This document shows positions 23,288-33,254 of a stretch of 64,000 nt of DNA, piece by piece; the stretch's first letter is position 1; each line of letters starts with the position of its first letter. Origin of the DNA: Alishewanella metallidurans (GTDB lineage: Bacteria; Pseudomonadota; Gammaproteobacteria; Enterobacterales; Alteromonadaceae). A model generated the notes under the pieces. It made no database searches. It worked only from the letters and a program-made list of their open reading frames with translations, and was not told the DNA's origin. The DNA lies in NCBI RefSeq assembly GCF_036983985.1, contig NZ_JALAHQ010000001.1, positions 682,001-746,000 of the forward strand, read 5' to 3'. Made by a program: the position numbers and the translations under genes.

Positions 23288-26200
23288 TTACACATGCTGT
23301 TACTATCAAGATAAGGCTGCAATAACGGCGCCATGCTGTTCATTACTTGCAGTGGCAATGCAGAGGTAAAGCTAAACTGTTCTGCATCTGAGTCAGGCAC
23401 ATAAGCAGTTAACACACCAAAATGTTGCAAACCAAGATAGAAAGTAAAGGTTGCCGTGCGGTTTAATGCTTTAGAGCTCACATGCTGGCCTTTAGCGTTT
23501 AACTGCACTAAGCGGTTATCACCGGTACCCGTTTTACCACCAATTATTAAGTTTGAACTAGCATAAGCTTGATTTAGTCTGCGGCCTGTACCTAATGACA
23601 CCACCTGCTGTAATGCGTTGCGCAAAGCCGCTGCCACTTCAGGTTCAAGCACTTGTTGCACTTGCGGTTGGCTACGCTCAAAATAGGTTTGGTAGGGTGT
23701 GTTGCTGGCAAAGTTAAGTTTATCAATACGCACGCTAGGTAAGCGTTTGCCATTATTAATAATAATACCAACCAGTTCAGCTAAAGCTGCTGGCCTATCA
23801 CCTGAGCTGCCAAGTGCCGTCGCCAATGAGGGCACTAAGTAGTCAAATGGATAACCCAGCTGCTGCCAGCGTTGATGTAAATCCCAAAATGCTTCAATTT
23901 CTAGCATATTGCGAATGCGGTTGTCGCGTGCACTACGAAACCGAGTTTTAAATAGCCATTTATATACTTCTTGGCGTACATCGCTGCTATCGGCAATGGC
24001 GGCTTGTAAACTAGCCTCAGGTTTTTGTTGCAAGTAGGCTAGTAGCCATAGCTCTAATGGGTGGCTACGTGATAAATACGCGCGGTCGGGTAGGCTAAAG
24101 GCATTAGGCTGATACTTATCGTACAGTTTAAGCGTCTCGCTTTCGCGCGCCACGCCGTTGTTAATGTGCTCTTGCAATAGGCTGTTAAGCTGTGCCGGGG
24201 TAGCTTTAGGGTTTATATAAAGAAAGGCTACAGCAAGCCGTTCAGATGTTTGTCGGCTACTCGATATATAAAGTTGCAAGCGTTGCTCGGCAGTTTTACC
24301 TTGGTATTTTTGCCAGAATCGCCGCAAAAAGGTACTGCCTTCGCGATCAGCAAAACGCCGCAAATATTGATCACGCCGCGGGTTATCATCGTCGGCAAGT
24401 AATTTATAGCTGCTATTCTCGCCGTGATAAATACTGTAATTGACGATATCTTGCAATAAGCGCACAAAGGGTAAATTAACTGATTGCTGTAATGCCTCGA
24501 GAATACTGGGGGTTAATGTATTTTCTTCTTTTTTAAAGTTACCGAACGTATGTAAGCCGCCACCGGTATAAAAACTTTCGTTAGGGTTGGCGCTGTAGCG
24601 TCGTTCTAATGCCGCTTGCAACATACTACTTAGCTCAGCGCGTGGCTGCTCTGTTAAATAGCTTATTGCCCAACTGGTTAGGTTATCTTGTGGCGCAATA
24701 TTAACAAATTGCAGAGTTTCGGTGTTTTCTTCTGCATAGAGCCGATGCAACTCGGCCACGATTTCTAAATAGGTTGTTAGTACACGTAGTTTTGCCGTAG
24801 AACCTAGCTCAAGCTTGCTAGAATCGTTCATATCAAAGGGTTGATCGGTATTGTCGGTTTGTACCCGCACTTTATTACCGCTATCTGTACTTTGATACAG
24901 CGTAAAACTATAGCGCACTTTGCTTTGTTGCCCAGGCTTTAATAAACGATCAGCAAATAAACCGGCATTTTCCGCACCATCATAAGTATTTAACTGACGT
25001 AAGTGCTTACTAATCTCATTTTGTAATTGATGATGTAGCGTGGTTTGGCTGGTTAAATCAAGGCGGTCAAGCTGATACAGATTTAGCTCTAATAACTGGC
25101 TTAAACGGTTACGCACCATGGTGGTGGCTTTAAAGTCTTCGCCTTGCGCGGTGGCTGCTGCGACTTTGCCATTAAAGATTAATTTTTGTTGTATGGCTTT
25201 ATGAGCCAGTTCCGTCGGCAGTACGCCTTGTTGCTGCATTAAACTAAGGTGACTATTACTTAGTTGCTCTAAATCGGCGTGACCTTGTAGCAAATAGTAC
25301 GACGGGCGACGCTGAGCAATAATAAGCGCCATCACTTGTTTTAACGCTTGGCCTTGCGCATCAGTATAGGGTGCAGCTTGTTTAAGTAGCTGATTCACTT
25401 TAGCTGGGTTACTGCCAAACCATGCGTACAAGCCTTCGCCCATACCATTTACTTCGCCGTAAGTCGCTGTGGCGGCCAAAGGTACAGTATTTATATAGTC
25501 CAACACGGTTTTTTGTCGGCTGGCGCTGGTATCGACACCGGCTTGATAAGCTCTAATGCTGGCTGAGACTAATTGGCGAAATTTATCGGTAACATCAGAC
25601 GTTAGTCCTTGCGAGCTGTGCCGATATTTTTCTAACTGCGTTGCCAAGGTGCTACCGCCTGCTGCTGCGGCTGGCAGCCCCACTGCACGCTGCAGTTGCG
25701 ACCACACCGCTGCGCCTAAGCGAGGTAAATTAATAACCGGGTTGGCGCGAAGGTGGTCAGGGGTCAACAAGGTTCTATCTTCAACAAATAGCAAGCTTTG
25801 TACTATTAGTGGGGCAACGTTGGCTAGGTTGGTAAACTGCATAGCCGGTGCTTGGCTGCGATAAAATTGCTCTTGCTGACAACCATTGATAACCAACCCT
25901 GCACTATTTTTTTCTTGGTAGGGTGGGTAAAAGCCGTAGCTGGTAAAACGAGCTAACTGATCTGAAAACTGGCTTTGCTGAGTAATTTGAAAACCTGCTT
26001 GTTGCAGTTTTTCACTCCAACGCGGCAACTGAGTATAACCAAAGCGCTGATCAAATGGCCCTGCCGCAGGAAAGTTGATTTGTGTGGCTGCGCCCGGCTG
26101 CACTTGATAGTTAAGTTGGCTTGCCAAACTATGCCAAAGCGTAGATTGATAAAAATGATTACGGTTTTCTTGATAAACGGCCAGTGCTAGCAGTAATAAA

Positions 26201-26355
26201 AAGATTAATAATAGCCAAGGTAAATAACGCACCGGTGGTTTTTCCGGCGCAACATAAGGCGTTTCGCGCACATTGTCGAACTTCATCCGTTGCAGTAACG
26301 GCTTGCCATGTAAGGTGGGTTCAGTTCTTTGTTGTTTACTTTCTGGTGCGCTCAT
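23284..26355 (-). CDS. Large class A penicillin-binding protein (GT51 + transpeptidase)
   Basis: This bifunctional enzyme polymerises glycan strands and cross-links peptides in the periplasm. The 1023 residues hold a cytosolic N terminus, a membrane anchor (about 44-61), a family-specific segment (about 90-160), a GT51 glycosyltransferase domain (E192 in VEDRTLL; GGSTLATQLEKYRHS), and a transpeptidase domain with SxxK at S519-K522 (LGSTAKLR), SVN near residue 640 and KTGT at 941-944. It is longer than E. coli PBP1a or PBP1b, with extra sequence between the catalytic motifs. It starts five bases after hemH, so the two form an operon. Confidence 0.88.
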   Translation of the reverse strand: MSAPESKQQRTEPTLHGKPLLQRMKFDNVRETPYVAPEKPPVRYLPWLLLIFLLLLALAVYQENRNHFYQSTLWHSLASQLNYQVQPGAATQINFPAAGPFDQRFGYTQLPRWSEKLQQAGFQITQQSQFSDQLARFTSYGFYPPYQEKNSAGLVINGCQQEQFYRSQAPAMQFTNLANVAPLIVQSLLFVEDRTLLTPDHLRANPVINLPRLGAAVWSQLQRAVGLPAAAAGGSTLATQLEKYRHSSQGLTSDVTDKFRQLVSASIRAYQAGVDTSASRQKTVLDYINTVPLAATATYGEVNGMGEGLYAWFGSNPAKVNQLLKQAAPYTDAQGQALKQVMALIIAQRRPSYYLLQGHADLEQLSNSHLSLMQQQGVLPTELAHKAIQQKLIFNGKVAAATAQGEDFKATTMVRNRLSQLLELNLYQLDRLDLTSQTTLHHQLQNEISKHLRQLNTYDGAENAGLFADRLLKPGQQSKVRYSFTLYQSTDSGNKVRVQTDNTDQPFDMNDSSKLELGSTAKLRVLTTYLEIVAELHRLYAEENTETLQFVNIAPQDNLTSWAISYLTEQPRAELSSMLQAALERRYSANPNESFYTGGGLHTFGNFKKEENTLTPSILEALQQSVNLPFVRLLQDIVNYSIYHGENSSYKLLADDDNPRRDQYLRRFADREGSTFLRRFWQKYQGKTAEQRLQLYISSSRQTSERLAVAFLYINPKATPAQLNSLLQEHINNGVARESETLKLYDKYQPNAFSLPDRAYLSRSHPLELWLLAYLQQKPEASLQAAIADSSDVRQEVYKWLFKTRFRSARDNRIRNMLEIEAFWDLHQRWQQLGYPFDYLVPSLATALGSSGDRPAALAELVGIIINNGKRLPSVRIDKLNFASNTPYQTYFERSQPQVQQVLEPEVAAALRNALQQVVSLGTGRRLNQAYASSNLIIGGKTGTGDNRLVQLNAKGQHVSSKALNRTATFTFYLGLQHFGVLTAYVPDSDAEQFSFTSALPLQVMNSMAPLLQPYLDSNSMCN

Positions 26356-26360
26356 ACCCG

Positions 26361-27449
26361 CTAATTGGTCTCTTGTTGGTCTTGCTGCAAACTCGCCGCA
26401 CGTTGCTGACGCTCTGGTTCGTGGTTAATTTGCCAGCCATGTAAATTATCTTTTATTAACTGACATAGCGCCGAAATATGCTGCGGCTCAGCATTTAATG
26501 CGCTGATATATTCATAACGCTCACCACCGGCATGCAGAAAATATTCCTTATTTTCTTCGCCAATTTCTTCAATGGTTTCTAAGCAATCGGCAGAAAACCC
26601 CGGACAAAATATTTGTACACTTTTCACGCCCTGTGCTGGCAACGCTTTTAGCGTCATATCCGTATAAGGTTTTAACCATTCCTCGCGACCAAACCTAGAT
26701 TGAAAAGTGGTGAGGTACTGATCTTTACTTAAGCCTAGTTGCTCGGCAATTAAGCGCGATGTTTTGTAACACTCGCAGTGGTAAGGGTCGCCATTGGTTA
26801 AATAACGTTTCGGAATACCATGATAAGAAAGAATAAGCTTGTCGGCTTGGCCGTGCTGTTGCCAATGCTGACGAATTCTATCTGCCGCTGCGTTAATAAA
26901 GGGCGCGTAATCTGGGTAGTGTGAAATAAAGCGTAAGTCGGGCAGCCAGCGTCGGCGCATAAAGTTCTGTGCCAGCTCATCAAAAGTAGAGGCTGAGGTT
27001 GCGCCAGAATACTGAGGGTACAGTGGCAGCACTAATAATTTACGCACACCTTGTTTTAGCATATTGTCAATTACGCTATCAAAGCTGGGGTTGCCATAAC
27101 GCATAGCAAAATCGACTACTAGGTCGTTAACGCCATCTTGTTGTAACTGTTGGCGTATGGCATCGGTTTGCGCTTGGGTATGAAATAACAGTGGCGAGCC
27201 TTGTTCAGTAAACACCGTGGCATAAGCTTTGGCCGAGCGACGCGGACGAATTTGTAAAATCACGCAGTTGAGTATTAACCACCACAGTAAACGCGGCACT
27301 TCTACTACGCGCGGATCAGATAAGAATTGCTTTAAATAGCGTTTTAGCGCTTTGGGTGTTGGCTCGTCTGGTGTACCAAGGTTGGTGAGTAAAATGCCAA
27401 TTTTGTCGCTTTGCTGGTGGTTAAAATTTGGAGTATTGATATAGCGCAT
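26361..27449 (-). CDS. hemH: Ferrochelatase HemH
   Basis: HemH inserts Fe2+ into protoporphyrin IX, the last step of haem synthesis. From the ATG at 27449 the protein has 362 residues; the frame extends 19 codons further to a TTG with no family support. Conserved blocks include GILLTNLGTPD, the PLYPQYS segment, the active-site His in LSYHGIPKRY, GDPYHCECYKT, and FCPGFSADCLETIEEI with the conserved Glu. It is cotranscribed with the penicillin-binding protein downstream, which is an unusual partner. Confidence 0.96.
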   Translation of the reverse strand: MRYINTPNFNHQQSDKIGILLTNLGTPDEPTPKALKRYLKQFLSDPRVVEVPRLLWWLILNCVILQIRPRRSAKAYATVFTEQGSPLLFHTQAQTDAIRQQLQQDGVNDLVVDFAMRYGNPSFDSVIDNMLKQGVRKLLVLPLYPQYSGATSASTFDELAQNFMRRRWLPDLRFISHYPDYAPFINAAADRIRQHWQQHGQADKLILSYHGIPKRYLTNGDPYHCECYKTSRLIAEQLGLSKDQYLTTFQSRFGREEWLKPYTDMTLKALPAQGVKSVQIFCPGFSADCLETIEEIGEENKEYFLHAGGERYEYISALNAEPQHISALCQLIKDNLHGWQINHEPERQQRAASLQQDQQETN

Positions 27450-27594
27450 AACAGGACGGCTGCTCTTTTTTATTGAATGAACTGATGTTACGTCAATTAG
27501 ACACAATCAGTTTACATGACTAAAGGCCTGAGCCGATCTTAGCAGTTTCTGTATCAGATAAGTAAGGCAGGTAAAAAAATAATCTAGCGGGGCG

Positions 27595-27628
27595 AAAAAC
27601 ACTGGACCGTTATACTAACAGCCCAGTG
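27595..27628 (-). terminator. Terminator of the SlyD-like gene
   Basis: On the minus strand CACTGG-G-CTGTTA pairs with TAACGG-T-CCAGTG around GTA, followed by five T. The stem has one G-T position in the middle and one G-T wobble. Confidence 0.8.
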
Positions 27629-27640
27629 CAGTATTCTTAA

Positions 27641-28132
27641 TTAATGGTTATGGCCACCTTCGCCATGAGCATGGCCATGTGCCAGCTCTTCATCAGTTGC
27701 CGCGCGTACTGATAATATTTCTACCGCAAACTGCAAGGTTTTACCGGCTAATGGGTGGTTGGTGTCAACATCGGCTTTAAACATGCCCATTTTAACAATA
27801 GTAACCTGACGTTGACCTTGCTCAGTTTGGATCACGGCTGTCATTCCAGGTTGCCATTTTTTGGCACCCATCAGGTGTTTTACCTGTACGCTTTGAATGG
27901 CGCCTTCATTACGCTCACCGTAGGCTTGCTCTGGCGTTAAGGTAATATCCAGCTTATCACCTACCACTTTGCCACTAAGGGCTTGCTCTAGTGCTGGCAG
28001 CATTTGTTGATGGCCGTGCAAATAAAGCAATGGCTGATTACCGTTTGAACTTTCTAGTTCAATTGGCGTGCCGTTGGTTAAGTCAGATAAAGTGTAATGA
28101 AACTGTACTACGCTATTGTCGCTAATTTGCAT
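27641..28132 (-). CDS. SlyD-like FKBP-type peptidyl-prolyl isomerase
   Basis: The 163 residues form an FKBP domain with an inserted chaperone (IF) domain: VVQFHYTLSD, PLLYLHGHQQMLPALEQAL, the insert around TLTPEQAYGERNEGAIQSV, and the return strand HPLAGKTLQFAVEILSV. The C-terminal tail is His-rich (AHGHAHGEGGHNH), as in SlyD, where it binds nickel for hydrogenase maturation. No hydrogenase genes are in the window. The tail is short compared with E. coli SlyD. The gene is monocistronic. Confidence 0.9.
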   Translation of the reverse strand: MQISDNSVVQFHYTLSDLTNGTPIELESSNGNQPLLYLHGHQQMLPALEQALSGKVVGDKLDITLTPEQAYGERNEGAIQSVQVKHLMGAKKWQPGMTAVIQTEQGQRQVTIVKMGMFKADVDTNHPLAGKTLQFAVEILSVRAATDEELAHGHAHGEGGHNH

Positions 28133-28201
28133 AAAAAAGGTCCGTTAATCGTAAAGTGGCTATTATCCCGTGCTGGTTAGCAAAAATCGACTTAATTTAG
28201 T

Positions 28202-28258
28202 AAAAAACCCGCTACGCGGTATAAAAACAGGCTACGCAGTATAAAACGTGGGTAGCCT
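28202..28258 (-). terminator. Tandem terminator of the trp operon
   Basis: Two stems follow trpA on the minus strand. The first pairs AGGCTAC with GTAGCCT across 16 bases and is followed by GTTTTT. The second is CCGC-GTA-GCGG followed by GTTTTTT. The two share the repeated word GCTACGC(G/A)GTATAAAA, suggesting a local duplication. Confidence 0.75.
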
Positions 28259-28271
28259 TTGGTTATTTAAC

Positions 28272-29072
28272 TTAGCTGGCTGCTTTCATGCTGCTAACAA
28301 ATTGCTTCAGTGCGGCCAATAGTTGGCTTGGCTGATCTTTATATTGCTCAATCAGTTTTACAATAGCCGAGCCAGATATTGCCCCTGCGGCACCACTTTG
28401 AATAGCGTCTTTGACATGCTCTGGCGTTGAAATACCAAAACCTAATAATGGTGGTGCTGGGTTATAACTGCGCATGCGGGCAATAAGTTCACTGGTTGGC
28501 ATTGATGCTACGGTTTCAGCTCCGGTTACGCCAGCACGACTTAACAAATAGGTATAACCACGGCCGTAAGAGGCTATTTCACGTAAGTCGTCGTCATCAA
28601 CGTTTGGCGGTACGATATAAATCGGTGCAATGCCGTATTTAGTTGCACTTAGGCGAAAGGGTTTACTTTCGTGCAGCGGTACATCGGCTATCAACACCGA
28701 GTTTACGCCGGCTGCAGCGGCCTGTGCATAAAAATTATCAATACCGCGCGCCATTACTAAATTGGAATACAATAATAAACCGATAGGAATAGTGGCGTTA
28801 TAAGCACGAATTTTTTTAATAATATCAAAACTAATAGCTGGCGTTACACCCGCGGCCAGCGCGCGAATATTAGCACCCTGAATAGTTGGGCCATCGGCGA
28901 TAGGATCAGAAAAGGCAATACCAAGTTCTAACGCATCTGCGCCGGCATCAATAAGCGTTTTAATAATCGCAAAAGATAATTCAGGGTTTGGATCACCAAT
29001 AGTAACAAAGGGCACAAAAGCACCGCGGCCTTCGCTTTGCAAGCGAGTAAACATCTGTTGGTAAAGTTTCAT
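28272..29072 (-). CDS. trpA: Tryptophan synthase alpha chain TrpA
   Basis: TrpA cleaves indole-3-glycerol phosphate to indole and glyceraldehyde 3-phosphate; indole is channelled to TrpB. The 266 residues keep the catalytic E49 and D60 in LELGIAFSDPIADGP, and the phosphate-binding GFGIS segment. Its start overlaps trpB by four bases (ATGA). It is the last gene of the operon. Confidence 0.98.
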   Translation of the reverse strand: MKLYQQMFTRLQSEGRGAFVPFVTIGDPNPELSFAIIKTLIDAGADALELGIAFSDPIADGPTIQGANIRALAAGVTPAISFDIIKKIRAYNATIPIGLLLYSNLVMARGIDNFYAQAAAAGVNSVLIADVPLHESKPFRLSATKYGIAPIYIVPPNVDDDDLREIASYGRGYTYLLSRAGVTGAETVASMPTSELIARMRSYNPAPPLLGFGISTPEHVKDAIQSGAAGAISGSAIVKLIEQYKDQPSQLLAALKQFVSSMKAAS

Positions 29073-30259
29073 AATGAGCCTCCTGCTAATACGCTATGTA
29101 CGTGGGCTAAGTCTTTGTCACCCCGGCCAGATAAGTTAACCAGCAACACGGTAGGTTCGGTGGCTTGCTTAGCAAATTTTAACGCATATGCTAGTGCGTG
29201 CGAGCTTTCTAGCGCCGGTATAATACCTTCAGTTTTTGCTAATAGTTGAAACGCGGCTAAGGCTTCATCGTCGTTAATAGCAATATATTGCGCACGCCCA
29301 GTTTGTTGCAAATGCGTATGCTGTGGGCCAACGGCTGGGTAATCTAAACCGGCAGAAATAGAATAAGACTCTTCAATTTGGCCGTCTTCAGTTTGCATAA
29401 TCGCGGTATAAGCACCGTGCAAAATACCATAACTGCCAGTAGACAGCGCAGCACCATGCTGATGAGTGTCAGTACCTTTGCCACCTGGTTCAATACCAAT
29501 TAGCTTTACGTCTGCCTCTTCAATAAAGTCAGCAAAAATACCAATGGCATTGCTGCCCCCGCCAACACAGGCAATAACTGCATCGGGTAATTTGCCTTCA
29601 GCCTTTAAAATTTGCTGCTTGGCTTCTTCACCAATCATTTTTTGAAAGTCGCGCACTATAGTGGGAAACGGATGCGGCCCCGCAGCGGTACCAAGCATAT
29701 AATGCGTAGTATCGTAACTTGCTGACCAGTCGCGCATTGCTTCGTTTACCGCATCTTTTAAGGTACCGCTACCGCTGGTAACCGGTATTACCGTGGCGCC
29801 CATCAGTTTCATACGAAACACGTTAGGTTGCTGGCGTTCAATATCTTTAGCACCCATATAGATACGGCATTTTAAGCCCAGCAGGGCGCAAGCTAAGGCG
29901 GTGGCGACACCATGCTGACCGGCGCCTGTTTCGGCAATCACTTCCTTTTTACCCATGCGCTTGGTTAATAGCGCTTGGCCGAGTACTTGGTTAGTTTTAT
30001 GTGCGCCGCCGTGCAGTAAGTCTTCACGTTTTAAGTAAATTTTCACCAGCGGGTTTGGTGAAATATTACGGCACAGGGTCAATGGCGTTGGCCGGCCAGC
30101 GTATTCAGTTAGTAACTGTTGAAATTCGGCATTAAACGCCGGATCAGCTATCGCATCGACATAAGCTTGCTCTAGCTGTTTTAGTGCGGGCACTAATAGC
30201 TGCGGCACAAACATGCCGCCGTATTGGCCGAAATAGGCGTTTAGTTTTAACTTACTCAT
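29069..30259 (-). CDS. trpB: Tryptophan synthase beta chain TrpB
   Basis: TrpB joins indole with serine to give tryptophan in a PLP-dependent reaction. From the ATG at 30259 it has 396 residues beginning MSKLKLNAYFGQYGGMF, the normal start. The PLP lysine is K88 in GGAHKTNQ, and the phosphate loop is CVGGGSNAIG. The frame is open upstream inside trpCF, which is not used. The start overlaps the trpCF end by eight bases. Confidence 0.98.
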   Translation of the reverse strand: MSKLKLNAYFGQYGGMFVPQLLVPALKQLEQAYVDAIADPAFNAEFQQLLTEYAGRPTPLTLCRNISPNPLVKIYLKREDLLHGGAHKTNQVLGQALLTKRMGKKEVIAETGAGQHGVATALACALLGLKCRIYMGAKDIERQQPNVFRMKLMGATVIPVTSGSGTLKDAVNEAMRDWSASYDTTHYMLGTAAGPHPFPTIVRDFQKMIGEEAKQQILKAEGKLPDAVIACVGGGSNAIGIFADFIEEADVKLIGIEPGGKGTDTHQHGAALSTGSYGILHGAYTAIMQTEDGQIEESYSISAGLDYPAVGPQHTHLQQTGRAQYIAINDDEALAAFQLLAKTEGIIPALESSHALAYALKFAKQATEPTVLLVNLSGRGDKDLAHVHSVLAGGSL

Positions 30260-31652
30260 AATGAAAATTCCGTATTTGTGAAAAGGCGTGCTGAATTTTG
30301 CTGGCATCTTTAACACCTGGCGCAGACTCCAGCCCTGAATTGAAATCAAGCCCAACTATTGGCAGCTTAAGTGCAGCGCTGCAGTTTTCGCCATTTAGGC
30401 CACCGGCTAACATAATTGGCGGTATATTCTGCGTTTGCTGTACTTGTTGTAGCAACTGCCAGTTAAAGCACTCGCCAGTGCCGCCGGGCTGCGCTTCGCT
30501 ATAGGTGTCTAATAAAATACGATCGGCTAATAAGCTAAATGTGGGTAGCTGCTGTTTTATCCGATAGGCTTGCCAAATTTGACAGCCGTTTGGCAGCAGC
30601 GGCTTAAGTACGCTGATATAGCTATCGTCTTCATCGCCATGTAATTGCACTGCATGCAAGTTAAGGCTTTGCGCCAGTGTGGCAACTTCGACTGGCTCGG
30701 CATTCACAAATACACCGACAAACTTTAACGGAGCGCTTTGGCTTAAAGTTTGGGCTTGTTCTGCACTAACATAGCGCGCTGATGGCGGATAAAAAATAAG
30801 ACCACCGTAGCTAGCGCCTGCTGCACAAGCGGCTTTTACATCTTCTGGCCGCGTTAGGCCACACACTTTATGCTCACCTAGTACTAGCGCACGGCAAGCC
30901 TCGGCTAAGTTGTCTTGTGACATTAATGAGCTGCCAACTAAAAATGCATCCGCTACTTGCGATAAATGTCGTACCTGCTGGTTAGTATAAATGCCAGACT
31001 CAGATACTATAGTAACGCCCGTTGGGATCAGTTTTGCTAAGTTAAAACTGGTATTTAAATCAGTACTAAGATCGCGCAAATCGCGATTATTAATGCCAAT
31101 CAGTGTAGCGCCCAGCTTTACCGCCCGCAGCGTTTCTGCTGCATTACTTACTTCAGTTAGTACTGTCATATTTAATGTAGTGGCCACAGCGGCCAGTTCA
31201 CGATACTCTGCATCGCTAAGTACCGACAGCATAAGTAACACTGCATCAGCACCACAGTGGCGGCCAAAATAAACTTGGTAGCTATCAATAATAAAGTCTT
31301 TATGGAGTAACGGTACTTCAACCAAACTACGCATAGTACGCAGATAGTCGTAGCTGCCTTGAAAAAATTTTTCGTCGGTCAGCACCGAAATACAGTCGGC
31401 ATACTGGCTATACACTTGTGCTAATTGCGGTAAATTAAAATCGGCACGAATTAGCCCCTTTGATGGCGAGGCTTTTTTACATTCTAAAATAAACCGCGGC
31501 CCAGGTTGTTTAAGCGCCGCAATAAAGTTTCGTGTTGTAGGTTTAACGTCATTGATAAAGCTTGCCAAAGGTTGTTGCTGTTTTAGTGCTGTTACTTCAC
31601 GACGTTTGTGCGCGACTATATTGGCCAGCACATTAGGCATATTAGTTTGCAT
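30252..31652 (-). CDS. trpCF: Fused indole-3-glycerol phosphate synthase / PRA isomerase TrpCF
   Basis: This bifunctional enzyme carries out the third and fourth steps of the pathway. The TrpC half (about 1-255) shows ILECKKASPSKG, LTDEKFFQGS, LHKDFIIDSYQ and GINNRDL. The TrpF half (about 260-466) begins at KVCGLTRPEDV and ends with LAGGLN and GLDFNSGLE. The fusion is as in E. coli TrpC. It overlaps the trpD stop by 11 bases. MPNVLANIV at codon 5 is an alternative start. Confidence 0.97.
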   Translation of the reverse strand: MQTNMPNVLANIVAHKRREVTALKQQQPLASFINDVKPTTRNFIAALKQPGPRFILECKKASPSKGLIRADFNLPQLAQVYSQYADCISVLTDEKFFQGSYDYLRTMRSLVEVPLLHKDFIIDSYQVYFGRHCGADAVLLMLSVLSDAEYRELAAVATTLNMTVLTEVSNAAETLRAVKLGATLIGINNRDLRDLSTDLNTSFNLAKLIPTGVTIVSESGIYTNQQVRHLSQVADAFLVGSSLMSQDNLAEACRALVLGEHKVCGLTRPEDVKAACAAGASYGGLIFYPPSARYVSAEQAQTLSQSAPLKFVGVFVNAEPVEVATLAQSLNLHAVQLHGDEDDSYISVLKPLLPNGCQIWQAYRIKQQLPTFSLLADRILLDTYSEAQPGGTGECFNWQLLQQVQQTQNIPPIMLAGGLNGENCSAALKLPIVGLDFNSGLESAPGVKDASKIQHAFSQIRNFHYE

Positions 31653-32664
31653 GGCTTAGCTCCTTAAATTTTACCAAGGTGTTAAAGGCAGTGTCGGTTG
31701 CTAACAGCGCTAATACGGCTTGGGTATTAGCTTTTAAATTGTCACCCTTACCAGCAATTTTCAGCATTGCGGCGACATTAATTGCGACTGCAGCGTTATG
31801 GGCGTGTTGGCCTTGGCCTTGTAAAATAGCCAGTGTTGCGGCTGCGTTCTCAGCAGGCTCGCCACCGGCCAGCGCGCTAAGCGGTTGAGGTTCAACACCA
31901 AAATCTGCTGGGCTTAGGCTAAATTCGGTAATAACACCGTGTTCTAGTGCGCAAACATTAGTGGTGCCATGCAAGGCAATTTCGTCACAACCACTGCCAT
32001 GTACTACCCAGGCGCGCTTTACGCCAAGTTGCTTTAACGCTTGGGCCATAACGCGGCATAATTTAGCATCGTATACGCCAAGTAACTGAAAGTCAGGCGC
32101 GGCAGGGTTAACTAAGGGGCCAAGTAAATTAAATAAGGTGCGGCTTTTTAGTGTATTGCGTACCGCCATCGCGTGCTTAATGCCGGCATGGTAAAGCGGT
32201 GCAAATAAAAAGCTACAGTTACTTTGCTCTAGTGCCTTGGCCGCTTGTTGTGGTGGCATCTGAATATTTACACCCAGCTGTTCTAATAAATCGGCTGAGC
32301 CAGAGCGCGACGACACACTGCGATTACCATGCTTAACCACTTTTAAGCCCATCGCTGCGCCAACAATGGCAGCGGTGCTAGAGATATTAATGGTATTGCT
32401 GCCATCGCCACCTGTGCCGCAGCAATCAATAGTGCCAGCCGGTAACTTAGGAAAGGCAGTGGCCGCAGCGCGCAGCGCACTGGCTGCACCGGCCATTTCG
32501 TCGGCGGTTTCGCCACGCATTTTTAGGGCAATTAGTAGCGCGGTTAAATGCACCGCATCAACGTCACCTTGTATTACCGCATTAAAAAACTGCTGCGCCT
32601 GTAAAAATGATAGTGGCTGACCGCTTAAGCTATGTTGCACTGTTTGTAATAGCGATTCACTCAT
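31642..32664 (-). CDS. trpD: Anthranilate phosphoribosyltransferase TrpD
   Basis: TrpD transfers phosphoribose from PRPP to anthranilate. The 340 residues contain the PRPP/Mg site CGTGGDGSNTINIS, KHGNRSVSSRSGSADLLEQLG and the anthranilate-site NPA block (LGPLVNPA). Here trpD is separate from trpG, unlike the E. coli TrpGD fusion. The start overlaps trpG by four bases. Confidence 0.98.
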   Translation of the reverse strand: MSESLLQTVQHSLSGQPLSFLQAQQFFNAVIQGDVDAVHLTALLIALKMRGETADEMAGAASALRAAATAFPKLPAGTIDCCGTGGDGSNTINISSTAAIVGAAMGLKVVKHGNRSVSSRSGSADLLEQLGVNIQMPPQQAAKALEQSNCSFLFAPLYHAGIKHAMAVRNTLKSRTLFNLLGPLVNPAAPDFQLLGVYDAKLCRVMAQALKQLGVKRAWVVHGSGCDEIALHGTTNVCALEHGVITEFSLSPADFGVEPQPLSALAGGEPAENAAATLAILQGQGQHAHNAAVAINVAAMLKIAGKGDNLKANTQAVLALLATDTAFNTLVKFKELSHAN

Positions 32665-33251
32665 TGGGGACCTCGCAGTAAATAACTGACGCTTTGTTGC
32701 AATAGCGGCTTACCCAGTGTGGTTAAAATAGATTCAGGGTGAAACTGAAAACCCAGCATGCGTTTGTTCTCGTTTATGACTGCCATCGGAATATGCCGCT
32801 CATTAGCTAGCAATGTTAGGGCTTCAGGCAGCTTATTGGCCATTAATGAGTGATAACGTGCTACCGAAAATGGGTTGGGTAAGTTAGCAAATACACTGTG
32901 CTCGGTTAGGGTTATGGCTGACGTTTTGCCATGCACGGTTTCGCCCGCTTGGCCAACGGTGCCGCCAAAGTGTTCAACAATAGCCTGATGCCCAAGGCAA
33001 ATACCCAGTACCGGAAACACACCGTCACATAGCTTTAATAATTGAGGCATACAGCCAGCGTTGGCTGGGCTGCCTGGGCCAGGTGACAGTACTAACAGCA
33101 CAGGGGCCGTTTCAGTTTGCATTTGTTGAAAAATATAGTCTGCCGGCAGGGTATTACGATATAACTTTACGCCGTAGCCAAGCTGGGCAAATTCATCTAC
33201 TAAGTTATAAGTAAAGGAGTCGATGTTATCTAGCAAGTAAATGACACTCAT
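32661..33251 (-). CDS. trpG: Anthranilate synthase glutamine amidotransferase TrpG
   Basis: TrpG supplies ammonia from glutamine to TrpE. The 196-residue class I amidotransferase has the catalytic triad as C85 (LGICLGHQ), H171 and E173 (FQFHPES), and the oxyanion segment SPGPGSP. It lies between trpE (three-base gap) and trpD (four-base overlap). Confidence 0.97.
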   Translation of the reverse strand: MSVIYLLDNIDSFTYNLVDEFAQLGYGVKLYRNTLPADYIFQQMQTETAPVLLVLSPGPGSPANAGCMPQLLKLCDGVFPVLGICLGHQAIVEHFGGTVGQAGETVHGKTSAITLTEHSVFANLPNPFSVARYHSLMANKLPEALTLLANERHIPMAVINENKRMLGFQFHPESILTTLGKPLLQQSVSYLLRGPQ

Positions 33252-33254
33252 GTA

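Noticed and set aside
28209..28258. Direct repeat GCTACGC(G/A)GTATAAAA as a regulatory repeat
   Set aside because: The two copies are the arms of tandem terminator hairpins behind trpA, which explains them.
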